Shown: positions 56,390 to 64,000 of the stretch, piece by piece
Numbering within the stretch: position 1 is the stretch's first letter
Layout: each line of letters begins with the position of its first letter
Program-made: the position numbers and the translations under genes
Assembly (NCBI RefSeq): GCF_001955695.1
Contig: NZ_CP019236.1
Span: 4,278,001 to 4,342,000, forward strand
Reading direction: 5' to 3'
DNA: 64,000 nt
Origin: Rhodoferax koreense
GTDB taxonomy: Bacteria > Pseudomonadota > Gammaproteobacteria > Burkholderiales > Burkholderiaceae_C
The notes under the pieces: generated by a model
Database searches by the model: none
Seen by the model: only the letters and a program-made list of their open reading frames with translations
What the model was told of the DNA's origin: nothing

Positions 56390-58858
56390 TCAATCCACCA
56401 CCGTCAACTTCGCCACGCTCAGCGCCAGCCACTTCACCCCGTGGCGCGGGAAGTTGATCTGCGCGCGCGCATCGTCGCCCGCGCCTTCGAGCGTCTGCAC
56501 CTTGCCCTCGCCGAACTTGTTGTGAAACACCTTCATGCCGACCTTCAGGCCGTGTGAAGGCGCGGCCTTCTGCGGCGGCACGGGCGGGCTGGCGAAGGTG
56601 GCGGTCTGTGCATTGAAAGCGCCTCTGGCGCTGGCGTAGCCTTCGCTGCCCGCTCCTGAATTGCGAGCAAAGCCGCCACTGCAGCCCCCACCCATGCCCG
56701 AGGCGAAACCGGGCTGTTTCGGCGTGATCCACTTCAGCGCGCCTTCCGGCAGTTCCTCGAAGAAGCGGCTCTTGATGTGGTAACGCGTCTGCCCGTGCAG
56801 CATGCGCGTCTGCGAGAAGCTCAGGTACAGGCGCTTCCTCGCGCGCGTGATGGCCACATACATCAGCCGGCGCTCTTCCTCGAGCGCGGTGCGGTCGCTC
56901 ATGGAATTTTCGTGCGGGAACAGCCCCTCCTCCATGCCGGTGACGAACACGGCGTCGAACTCCAGGCCCTTGGCGGCATGCACGGTCATGAGTTGCACGG
57001 CATCCTGCCCAGCCTGGGCCTGGTTGTCACCGGATTCGAGCGCGGCATGGGTCAGGAAGGCGGCCAGCGGCGACAGGGTCTCGCCGCTGTCCTGGTCGAT
57101 GTAGCTCGGCGGAAGATCGTCCGTAGCCAGGTTCGGGTCGATGCCCTGGCTGGCGGGCGACTGCGACAGGGCGCCACCGCCGAGTTCATCCACCGGCAGC
57201 GCCACGGCGTCGCGGCCGAAGCCTTCCTGCGAGACGAAACTTTCGGCCGCGTTCACGAGTTCGGCCAAATTCTCCAGCCGGTCGGCGCCTTCGCGGTCGG
57301 CCTTGTAGTGTTCGACCAGGCCGCTGTGGTCGAGCACGAGTTCGATGATCTCGCGCAGCGTCTGGCCTGCGGTCTGCTCGCGCATCACGTCCAGCTTGGC
57401 CACGAAGCCGCCGATGTTGGTGCCGGCCTTGCCGCCGAGGCTGCTCACGGCGTCGTGCAGCGAACAGCCTGCGGCCTTGGCCGCGTCCTGCAGCTGCTCA
57501 ATGCTGCGCGCGCCGATGCCGCGCGGCGGAAAATTCACCACGCGCAGGAAACTGGTGTCGTCGTTGGCGTTCTCCAGCAGGCGCAGATAGGCCAACGCGT
57601 GTTTGATTTCGGCGCGTTCGAAGAAGCGCAGGCCGCCATACACGCGGTACGGCACGGCGGCGTTGAACAGCGCGGTCTCGATCACCCGGCTCTGCGCGTT
57701 GCTGCGGTAGAGCACGGCGATCTCCTTGCGCTCGTGGTCGTCGCGCACCAGCTGCTTGACCTCGTCGACCAGCCATTGCGCCTCGTCGTAGTCGCGCGGG
57801 CTCTCGACCACGCGCACCGGCTCGCCCGGGCCCTGCTCGGTGCGCAGGTTCTTGCCCAGGCGCTTGCTGTTGTGGCTGATGAGCGCGTTGGCCGAATCCA
57901 GGATGTTGCTGCCGCTGCGGTAGTTCTGCTCGAGCTTGATCTGCCGCGTCACGTTGAACTCGCGCACGAAGTCGGCCATGTTGCCCACGCGCGCGCCGCG
58001 GAAGGCGTAGATGCTCTGGTCGTCGTCGCCCACGGCCAGCACGCTGCCCGGAGCATGGCGCAAGGCCGCGCCGGATTCGATGTCGGCCGGCCCGTGGCCC
58101 GACAGCATCTTGATCCACGCGTACTGCAGGGTGTTGGTGTCCTGGAATTCGTCGATCAGGATGTGGCGGAAGCGCCGCTGGTAGTGCTCTCGGATCGGGT
58201 CGTTGTCGCGCAGCAGTTCGTAGCTGCGCAGCATGAGCTCGCCGAAGTCGACCACGCCTTCGCGCTGGCACTGCTCTTCGTAGAGCTGGTAGATCTCGAT
58301 CTTCTTCAGCGTCTCCGCATCGCGCGCCTCCACCATGTTCGGGCGCAGGCCGTCTTCCTTGCAGCCGGCGATGAAGTACTGCGTCTGCTTGGCCGGAAAA
58401 CGTTCGTCGTCGACGTTGAACTGCTTCATCAGCCGCTTGATCGCGCTGAGCTGGTCCTGCGTGTCCAGGATCTGGAAGCTCTGCGGCAGGTTCGCCAGCT
58501 TGTAGTGCGCACGCAGGAAGCGGTTGCACAGGCCGTGGAAGGTACCGATCCACATGCCGCGCACGTTCACCGGCAGCATGGCGGCCAGCCGCGTCATCAT
58601 TTCCTTGGCGGCCTTGTTGGTGAAGGTCACGGCCAGGATGCCGCCGGGCGTGACCTGGCCGGTCTGCAGCAACCAGGCGATGCGGGTGGTCAGCACCCGT
58701 GTCTTGCCCGAGCCGGCGCCGGCCAGGATCAGCGCGTGTTCAGCCGGCAGCGTGACGGCGGCCAGCTGCTCGGGATTGAGGTTGTGCAGCAGCGGCGAGT
58801 TCGAACCAAGGGGCGCTGCGACATGACCCGAGACGGGATTTGGATTTGCTGAGAACAT
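56390..58858 (-). CDS. uvrD: UvrD/PcrA family DNA helicase
   Basis: 822-residue superfamily 1A 3'-5' helicase for nucleotide excision and mismatch repair. Walker A AGAGSGKTRVLTTRIA, ILIDEFQDTNTLQYAW, DDDQSIYAFRGA, TVHAAKGLEFDAVFVTGMEEG and YVAITRARKRLYLS are all present. The C-terminus ends in a small Tudor-like domain (GMKVFHNKFGEGKVQTLEG) that binds RNA polymerase in PcrA. ATG 58858. Confidence 0.95.
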   Translation of the reverse strand: MFSANPNPVSGHVAAPLGSNSPLLHNLNPEQLAAVTLPAEHALILAGAGSGKTRVLTTRIAWLLQTGQVTPGGILAVTFTNKAAKEMMTRLAAMLPVNVRGMWIGTFHGLCNRFLRAHYKLANLPQSFQILDTQDQLSAIKRLMKQFNVDDERFPAKQTQYFIAGCKEDGLRPNMVEARDAETLKKIEIYQLYEEQCQREGVVDFGELMLRSYELLRDNDPIREHYQRRFRHILIDEFQDTNTLQYAWIKMLSGHGPADIESGAALRHAPGSVLAVGDDDQSIYAFRGARVGNMADFVREFNVTRQIKLEQNYRSGSNILDSANALISHNSKRLGKNLRTEQGPGEPVRVVESPRDYDEAQWLVDEVKQLVRDDHERKEIAVLYRSNAQSRVIETALFNAAVPYRVYGGLRFFERAEIKHALAYLRLLENANDDTSFLRVVNFPPRGIGARSIEQLQDAAKAAGCSLHDAVSSLGGKAGTNIGGFVAKLDVMREQTAGQTLREIIELVLDHSGLVEHYKADREGADRLENLAELVNAAESFVSQEGFGRDAVALPVDELGGGALSQSPASQGIDPNLATDDLPPSYIDQDSGETLSPLAAFLTHAALESGDNQAQAGQDAVQLMTVHAAKGLEFDAVFVTGMEEGLFPHENSMSDRTALEEERRLMYVAITRARKRLYLSFSQTRMLHGQTRYHIKSRFFEELPEGALKWITPKQPGFASGMGGGCSGGFARNSGAGSEGYASARGAFNAQTATFASPPVPPQKAAPSHGLKVGMKVFHNKFGEGKVQTLEGAGDDARAQINFPRHGVKWLALSVAKLTVVD

Positions 58859-58891
58859 AGGGCCATTGTAGAAACCGCACCTCCCCACCTC

Positions 58892-59656
58892 ATGCCCCTG
58901 ACCACATCACCCCTGGTTTCACTTCTGCACCGGCGCCGATGGGCCTGTGCGCTGATGTTGGCCTCGCCGTTCGCCGCGGCCGCCCAGTCGTTCTGCGCCA
59001 GCGACGGCCAGCCCGCGCCGAGTGCCATCGTCGAGCGCTTCATCAGCGCCGACTGCGAAAGCTGCTGGGCCACGGCCGGCGCCAAACCCGCCGCGAATGC
59101 GATGGTGCTCGACTGGATCGTGCCCGGCAGCCGCGGCGACGACGCACCGCTTTCCGCCGCCGCTACGCGCGACAGCCTGGCCCGGCTTGCCGCGCTGCAC
59201 CAGCCCCCGCCTGGCACCGCGGCCAACACACTCACCAATACGCCCGTGCGGCGCATTGGTGGCGCGAGCCGGCTGCGCGTGGCCCATGGCCTGCCGCTGG
59301 CTGGCTACGTCGGGGCCTCGATCGAGCTCAAGCCAGTCCCGGCGCGCGCCGAAGCGGCGCCGTGGACGGCCTGGCTGGTGCTGGTGGAAACCATCGCGGC
59401 CGGCAGCGAAGGCACGCCGGTCACGCGCAACCTGGTGCGCAATGTGCTGGTACAGGACTGGAACCCGGCCCAGGCCGCGCCAGCCGCCGAGACCCCGGCC
59501 GGCACCAGATCCGTGCCGCGGCTTTTCGAATCGCGGCCGATGGGTGTTGCCGAAGGCGCGCGGCCCGAACGCCTGCGCGTGCTGGGCTGGGTGCAGGATG
59601 CGCAGGGCCGGGTGTTCGGTGCGGCGCAGTCGAAGTGCATCGCGCCGAAGGAATGA
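58892..59656 (+). CDS. Exported hypothetical protein with a CxxC segment
   Basis: 254 residues. Signal peptide RRRWACALMLASPFAAAAQS. After it, IVERFISADCESCWATAG then LDWIVPG; the C-E-S-C pair and the surrounding pattern recall DUF1223 (thioredoxin-like). The rest is unassigned. Start ATG 58892 only 33 nt from uvrD's start, divergent. Function unknown. Confidence 0.65.
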   Translation: MPLTTSPLVSLLHRRRWACALMLASPFAAAAQSFCASDGQPAPSAIVERFISADCESCWATAGAKPAANAMVLDWIVPGSRGDDAPLSAAATRDSLARLAALHQPPPGTAANTLTNTPVRRIGGASRLRVAHGLPLAGYVGASIELKPVPARAEAAPWTAWLVLVETIAAGSEGTPVTRNLVRNVLVQDWNPAQAAPAAETPAGTRSVPRLFESRPMGVAEGARPERLRVLGWVQDAQGRVFGAAQSKCIAPKE

Positions 59657-59728
59657 CCTGCGGTTTTTGCTGCAACGGCGGGCTTGTGTTAGTTTGAACC
59701 CATCGATCAACCCCCAAGGGAGTGCCGA

Positions 59729-60469
59729 ATGTTCTCGGTCTACGGCGTGACGGGCAAGGTGTTCACCGGCACCGTCGAGCAGCTGCGCCACATCGACAAG
59801 GTGAACGCACTCGCGCGCCTGCGCCGCATCGAGCCGGGCGACGTGGACATGCCGCCCGACCAGACGGTGCAAGGCTTGCCCGGTGGCTTCGCAGGCGCCG
59901 CGCCCTCGCCGCAGTCGCCCGTGCGCTCCGCGATTGCCGCCTACGTCACGGCCACGGTGCCCGACACGCCGCGCCAGCCGCTGGACCGGGTCGATCTGCT
60001 GATGAGCCAGCCCGCGATCACCGTGCGCGCCGAAGCCACGCTCGGCGAGGCCTCCGCACTGCTCAGCCAGCACCGGATCGGCCAGATGCCGGTGGTCGAC
60101 GGGCTCGGCCGCCTGGTTGGCCTGCTGTTGCGCGCCGACCTGTTCCGCCCGCAGCGCGCCGCATCCGCCGTGGCACCGCCAGCCTCTGCCTCGACGGCTG
60201 TCGGCCCGCCCGCCACCGAGCCCGCACCCGAGCCGGCCGCGCCCGACTGGGACACGCTGATGGCCCAGCCCGTGGCCGACCTCATGTGGACGCCGGTGCC
60301 CAGCGTCTCGGCCGACACCGACATCCGCCGCGTCGCCCGCGTGCTGCTCGACACCGCGCTGCCCGGCCTGCCGGTGGTGGACGATGCGGGCGGCGTGACC
60401 GGTTTCGTGTCGCGTACCGACATCCTGCGCGCGGTCGCTTCCGATCCACCCTTGGACGTCTGGGGATGA
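59729..60469 (+). CDS. CBS-domain pair protein
   Basis: 246 residues. Two CBS domains (about 90-145, VDLLMSQPAITVRAEATLGE, and 185-245, VADLMWTPVPSVSADTDIR) separated by an Ala/Pro linker. N-terminal 60 residues form a separate small domain seen in such betaproteobacterial proteins. Probably senses adenine nucleotides. AAGGGAG precedes ATG 59729. Overlaps the VOC gene by four bases. Confidence 0.88.
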   Translation: MFSVYGVTGKVFTGTVEQLRHIDKVNALARLRRIEPGDVDMPPDQTVQGLPGGFAGAAPSPQSPVRSAIAAYVTATVPDTPRQPLDRVDLLMSQPAITVRAEATLGEASALLSQHRIGQMPVVDGLGRLVGLLLRADLFRPQRAASAVAPPASASTAVGPPATEPAPEPAAPDWDTLMAQPVADLMWTPVPSVSADTDIRRVARVLLDTALPGLPVVDDAGGVTGFVSRTDILRAVASDPPLDVWG

Positions 60470-60882
60470 ACACGCCCTCGCCAGTGGCGCTGCTCATCAA
60501 CATCGACGTGCCCGACCTGGCCGCCGCCGTGCGCTTCTACGAAGCCGCGACCGGACTTCGCCTGAACCGCCGGCTCTTCGGCGGCAGCGTGGCCGAAATG
60601 CGCGGCGCCGCGGTACCGGTGTACCTGCTCGAGAAACCCGAGGGCTCGGGCGCCGGCCCGCATGTGCCGCAAAACCGCGGGTACGCCAGGCACTGGACCC
60701 CGCTGCATCTGGACTTCGTGGTCGAGGACCTGGACGCGGCCGTGGCCAACGCGATAGCGGCCGGCGCCACCCTCGAAACCGGGCCGACCCTGCACGCCTG
60801 GGGCTACATCGCCACGCTGGGCGACCCTTTCGGCCACGGCCTGTGCTTCCTGCAATGGACGGGCCAAGGCTACGAGCCCTGA
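60466..60882 (+). CDS. VOC (glyoxalase/dioxygenase) family protein
   Basis: 138 residues, one betaalphabetabetabeta repeat pair: LINIDVPDLAAAVRFYEAAT at the start, WTPLHLDFVVEDLDAAVANA in the second half and GDPFGHGLCFLQW at the end with its metal-ligand-type histidine. Substrate unknown; VOC members act on thiol adducts, dioxygenase substrates or antibiotics. Confidence 0.88.
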   Translation: MNTPSPVALLINIDVPDLAAAVRFYEAATGLRLNRRLFGGSVAEMRGAAVPVYLLEKPEGSGAGPHVPQNRGYARHWTPLHLDFVVEDLDAAVANAIAAGATLETGPTLHAWGYIATLGDPFGHGLCFLQWTGQGYEP

Positions 60883-60906
60883 TTTCCCGTGTAGGGACAA
60901 GAAATG

Positions 60907-60918
60907 GGTAGCGCTATC
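60907..60918. promoter_or_regulatory. LacI-type operator before the regulator
   Basis: GGTAGCGCTATC, one mismatch from the perfect palindrome found before glucarate dehydratase; 20 nt before the regulator start. Confidence 0.6.
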
Positions 60919-60938
60919 TTTCGGCTAGGATGCCGGCC

Positions 60939-61970
60939 ATGTCCAAAGCGCCCCCGCCCCCCAAACGCAGCCGCCGCCGCAGCGGCGCTGTGACGTTGCA
61001 CGACGTGGCACGCCTCGCCGCCGTGGCGCCGATCACGGCATCGCGTGCGCTGAACACGCCCGAGCGCGTTTCGGCCGAGGTGCGACAGAAGGTGGCCGAA
61101 GCCGTCAAACGCACCGGCTACGTGCCGAACCTGCTGGCCGGCGGCCTGGCCTCCACGCGCAGCCGGCTGATCGCCGCGGTGGTGCCGACCATTGCTGGCC
61201 CAGTGTTCCTGCAGACCATCCAGGCGTTGACCGCGGCGCTGGCCGAACACGGCTACCAGCTGATGCTGGGCCAGAGCGGCTATGTGGATTCGCGCGAGGA
61301 TGCGCTGCTCGAAGCCATCATCGGCCGCCGACCCGACGGCATCGTGCTCACCGGCATCATGCATTCCGCCGAGGGCCGACGGCGCCTGCTGGCCTGCGGC
61401 ATTCCGGTGGTCGAGACCTGGGACCTGACGCCCACGCCGATCGACATGCTGGTCGGCTTTTCGCACGCCGAGGTCGGCCGCGCCGTCGCGGAATTCCTGT
61501 TCGCCCGGGGCCGGCGCCGGCTGGCCGTGGTGGCCGGCGACGACGAGCGCTCCACGCGCCGGCACGAGGCCTTCAAGGCCGCCGCCACGGCACTCGGCCT
61601 GCCCCCGGTGGCGATGGTCGTGGTGCCGGCGCCCACCACGCTCAAGAGCGGCCGACGAGCCCTGGCCGAGCTGCTGCAGGCCGACACCCGCATCGACGCC
61701 GTGTTCTGCAGCTCGGACTTGCTCGCGCTCGGCGTGCTCACCGAGGCGCAGGCGCGCGGCCTGACCGTGCCCGCGCAACTCGCCGTGGTGGGTTTCGGCG
61801 ACCTCGAATTCGCAGCCGACTTGCACCCGGCGCTGACCACGGTGCACATCGACAGCACCGCCATCGGGCAGCAGGCGGCACGCTTCATCGTGGCGCGTGC
61901 CGAGGGCCGGGAGGTGGATCAGCGCGTGGTCGACATCGGCTTTTCGATCGTCGACCGGCAAAGCGCCTGA
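60939..61970 (+). CDS. LacI family transcriptional regulator
   Basis: 343 residues. HTH at the N-terminus (TLHDVARLAAVAPITASRAL, then LNTPERVSAEVRQKV), hinge helix with NLLAGGLAS, and a sugar-binding periplasmic-type domain. Preceded by its own palindromic operator and followed by D-glucarate genes with the same operator, so it is likely the glucarate-responsive repressor. ATG 60939 preferred, with TAGGA upstream; ATG 60930 possible. Confidence 0.92.
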   Translation: MSKAPPPPKRSRRRSGAVTLHDVARLAAVAPITASRALNTPERVSAEVRQKVAEAVKRTGYVPNLLAGGLASTRSRLIAAVVPTIAGPVFLQTIQALTAALAEHGYQLMLGQSGYVDSREDALLEAIIGRRPDGIVLTGIMHSAEGRRRLLACGIPVVETWDLTPTPIDMLVGFSHAEVGRAVAEFLFARGRRRLAVVAGDDERSTRRHEAFKAAATALGLPPVAMVVVPAPTTLKSGRRALAELLQADTRIDAVFCSSDLLALGVLTEAQARGLTVPAQLAVVGFGDLEFAADLHPALTTVHIDSTAIGQQAARFIVARAEGREVDQRVVDIGFSIVDRQSA

Positions 61971-62031
61971 GAAAACCGGCCTCGGCACCCGGGGTTCGCC
62001 CCTTGCCCAGCGGGTTTTCGATGGTTAGAAT

Positions 62032-62043
62032 GGTAGCGCTACC
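62032..62043. promoter_or_regulatory. LacI-type operator before glucarate dehydratase
   Basis: Perfect 12-bp palindrome GGTAGCGCTACC, with central CG as in LacI/GalR sites, 148 nt before the dehydratase start. Confidence 0.72.
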
Positions 62044-62190
62044 GCTGCACGGGCAACACAGGGTTTTGGAGGGCCGACAGCCCGCGGCTGACCCCTATGC
62101 TCCAACCTGTTCATCGTGCTCCACGGTTATCCCCAACGATTCCGCAATTTATCCACACGTTCTCACCAGCTTTTCAGTTCAACGAATCCC

Positions 62191-63525
62191 ATGCCGAACA
62201 CTTCCACCCCTCTCGTCACCGACCTGCGCGTCATTCCCGTTGCCGGCCGGGACGGCATGCTGCTCAACCTCAGCGGCGCGCATGGCCCGTTTTTCACACG
62301 CAACCTGCTGATCCTGACCGACAACGCCGGCCGCACCGGCGTGGGCGAGGTGCCCGGCGGCGAGAAAATCCGCCAGACGCTGGAAGACGCCCGCCCCCTG
62401 GTCGTCGGCCAGCCGATCGGCTCGCACCAACGCGTGCTGCAGGAAGTGCACCAGAAGTTCGCCGACCGCGACGCGGGCGGCCGCGGCCTGCAGACCTTCG
62501 ACCTGCGCACCACGATCCACGCCGTCACCGCCATCGAATCGGCGCTGCTCGACCTGCTGGGCCAGCACCTCGACGTGCCGATCGCCGCGCTGCTCGGCGA
62601 AGGCCAACAGCGCGATGCGGTGGAGATGCTGGGCTACCTGTTCTACGTGGGCGACAAGTCCAAGACCGACCTGCCCTACAACAGCGAACCTGATGCGGAC
62701 AACGCCTGGTCGCGCATCCGCCACGAGGCCGCGCTCACGCCCGAGGCCATCGTGCGCCTGGCCGAGGCGGCCTATGAGCGCTACGGCTTCAACGACTTCA
62801 AGCTCAAGGGCGGCGCACTGCGCGCTGAGGAGGAAATCGAAGCCATCGTGGCGCTGCACGAGCGTTTTCCCAAGGCGCGCGTCACGCTCGATCCGAATGG
62901 CGGCTGGCTGCTCAAGGACGCGATCCGCCTGATGCGCGACATGCGTGGCGTGGTGGCCTATGCCGAAGACCCGTGCGGCGCCGAAGACGGTTTCTCGGGC
63001 CGCGAGATCATGGCCGAGTTCCGCCGCGCCACCGGCCTGCCCACCGCCACCAACATGATCGCCACCGACTGGCGCCAACTGACCCACGCGCTGTCGCTGC
63101 AATCGGTGGACATTCCGCTGGCCGATCCGCATTTCTGGACCATGGCCGGCTCGGTGCGCGTGGCGCAGACCTGCCGCGACTGGGGCCTGACCTGGGGCTC
63201 GCATTCGAACAACCATTTCGACGTGTCGCTGGCCATGTTCACCCACGTGGCCGCGGCCGCGCCGGGCCGGGTGACGGCCATCGATACCCATTGGATTTGG
63301 CAGGACGGCCAGCGCCTGACGAAGGATCCGCTGCAGATCAGGGGCGGCCTGGTGCAGGTGCCCAAGAAGCCTGGCCTGGGCGTCGAACTCGACATGGCCG
63401 AAGTGGAAAAGGCACACCAGCTCTACAAACAGCACGGCCTGGGCTCGCGCGACGACGCCATGGCGATGCAGTACCTGATCCCGGGCTGGAAGTTCGACCC
63501 GAAGAAGCCGGCGCTGGACCGCTGA
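62191..63525 (+). CDS. gudD: Glucarate dehydratase
   Basis: 444-residue enolase-superfamily enzyme converting D-glucarate to 5-keto-4-deoxy-D-glucarate. [19 protein letters not shown] holds the K-x-K pair, VTLDPNGGW begins the metal-ligand aspartates, [28 protein letters not shown], and [15 protein letters not shown] with the catalytic histidine region follow. ATG 62191 chosen from conserved N-terminus. The next gene provides the aldolase step. Confidence 0.95.
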   Translation: MPNTSTPLVTDLRVIPVAGRDGMLLNLSGAHGPFFTRNLLILTDNAGRTGVGEVPGGEKIRQTLEDARPLVVGQPIGSHQRVLQEVHQKFADRDAGGRGLQTFDLRTTIHAVTAIESALLDLLGQHLDVPIAALLGEGQQRDAVEMLGYLFYVGDKSKTDLPYNSEPDADNAWSRIRHEAALTPEAIVRLAEAAYERYGFNDFKLKGGALRAEEEIEAIVALHERFPKARVTLDPNGGWLLKDAIRLMRDMRGVVAYAEDPCGAEDGFSGREIMAEFRRATGLPTATNMIATDWRQLTHALSLQSVDIPLADPHFWTMAGSVRVAQTCRDWGLTWGSHSNNHFDVSLAMFTHVAAAAPGRVTAIDTHWIWQDGQRLTKDPLQIRGGLVQVPKKPGLGVELDMAEVEKAHQLYKQHGLGSRDDAMAMQYLIPGWKFDPKKPALDR

Positions 63526-63568
63526 GCCGCAGCGCCCCATCACCGACAGACCACCAAGGAGCGCCACG

Positions 63569-64000
63569 ATGCGACCGAATCGACTGCGTGAGATCTGGCA
63601 ATCGGGCGGCGCTGCCGTCAATGGCTGGCTGGCGATTCCGAACGGCTTCTCAGCCGAGACCATGGCCCACCAGGGCTGGGATTCGCTGACCATCGACCTG
63701 CAGCACGGCGTGGTCGATTACCAGGCCATGGTTGGCATGCTGCAGGCCATCTCCACCACCGCCACGGTGCCGGTGGTGCGGGTGCCCTGGCTCGAGCCGG
63801 GCATCCTGATGAAGACGCTCGACGCGGGCGCCTACGGGGTGATCTGCCCGATGGTCAACACCCGCGAGGACGCGCAGAAACTCGTGGCCTGGACGCACTA
63901 CGCGCCGCGCGGCACCCGCAGCTTCGGCCCGATCCGCGCCACGCTGTATGGTGGTGCGGACTACCCGTCGGCCGCCAACGACACCATCGTCACCTTCGCC
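63569..64000 (+). CDS. HpcH/HpaI aldolase family protein, partial
   Basis: 144 residues visible, continuing past the window. NGWLAIPNGFSAETMAHQGW, DSLTIDLQHGVVDYQ and VPVVRVPWLEPGILMKTLDA are the class II pyruvate-aldolase pattern, with the metal-binding Glu/Asp expected later. AAGGAG is 8 nt before ATG 63569. Placed after glucarate dehydratase, it probably cleaves 5-keto-4-deoxy-D-glucarate to pyruvate and tartronate semialdehyde (GarL-type). Confidence 0.9.
   Translation, partial: MRPNRLREIWQSGGAAVNGWLAIPNGFSAETMAHQGWDSLTIDLQHGVVDYQAMVGMLQAISTTATVPVVRVPWLEPGILMKTLDAGAYGVICPMVNTREDAQKLVAWTHYAPRGTRSFGPIRATLYGGADYPSAANDTIVTFA

Overview
The window is high-GC chromosomal DNA, densely packed with genes on both strands. 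The gene set points to a betaproteobacterium of the order Burkholderiales, most likely Comamonadaceae (Variovorax/Acidovorax-like). It carries a PHA regulator PhaR, a TakPQM-type TRAP transporter for 2-oxo acids, a type II (APH-fold) homoserine kinase, a BPSS1780-type membrane protein, a SenA/EgtB-like enzyme, and both RelA-type ppGpp synthesis and the DXP isoprenoid pathway. No IS elements, integrases, CRISPR arrays or rRNA genes were seen. Two tRNA genes (Leu-CAG, Val-GAC) are present. The family placement is inference.

Layout: 1-2.6 kb holds a partial kynureninase behind a GntR/FCD regulator, then an SDR. 2.6-12.1 kb is housekeeping and regulatory: RNase R, tRNA-Leu, RimO, a LysR regulator, a flavin/PNPOx-like protein, PhaR, tRNA-Val and RelA. 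12-14.4 kb has an alpha/beta hydrolase and an orphan SenA-like enzyme in which one predicted iron-ligand histidine is arginine. 14.6-18.3 kb is a TRAP transporter with permeases and binding protein facing each other. 18.4-21.7 kb is xseB-ispA-dxs. 22-26.2 kb has a Rieske oxygenase, a DMT exporter, a rhodanese and an NAD-type isocitrate dehydrogenase.

26.2-34.0 kb is a compact seven-gene catabolic operon on the minus strand: bifunctional acyl-CoA hydroxylase/OYE reductase, SDR, MarR, enoyl-CoA hydratase, acyl-CoA dehydrogenase, benzoate-type CoA ligase and RidA. It fits the aerobic CoA-dependent breakdown of anthranilate (2-aminobenzoyl-CoA route) or salicylate. Kynureninase, 25 kb away, produces anthranilate. 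A good sigma70 promoter with overlapping repeats sits in front of the operon.

34-43.7 kb mixes small exported proteins, a predicted PD-(D/E)XK-fold protein, a glycine-zipper/DUF2383 protein, a ZIP metal transporter, a two-PAS diguanylate cyclase, DNA polymerase I and a FlxA-like protein. 43.7-49.7 kb has thrB and a membrane protein, then a beta-barrel/lipoprotein pair divergent from a PhoX phosphatase with a possible Pho box. 49.7-52.5 kb is an arsRBCH arsenic operon with a double palindromic operator. 52.6-53.8 kb has two Hsp20 chaperones. 54-56.4 kb has a cheW-MCP pair behind AT-rich palindromes. 56.4-60.9 kb has a UvrD helicase, a thioredoxin-like exported protein, and a CBS/VOC pair. 60.9-64 kb is a D-glucarate module: LacI regulator, glucarate dehydratase and a partial HpcH/HpaI aldolase, with matching palindromic operators in front of the regulator and the dehydratase.
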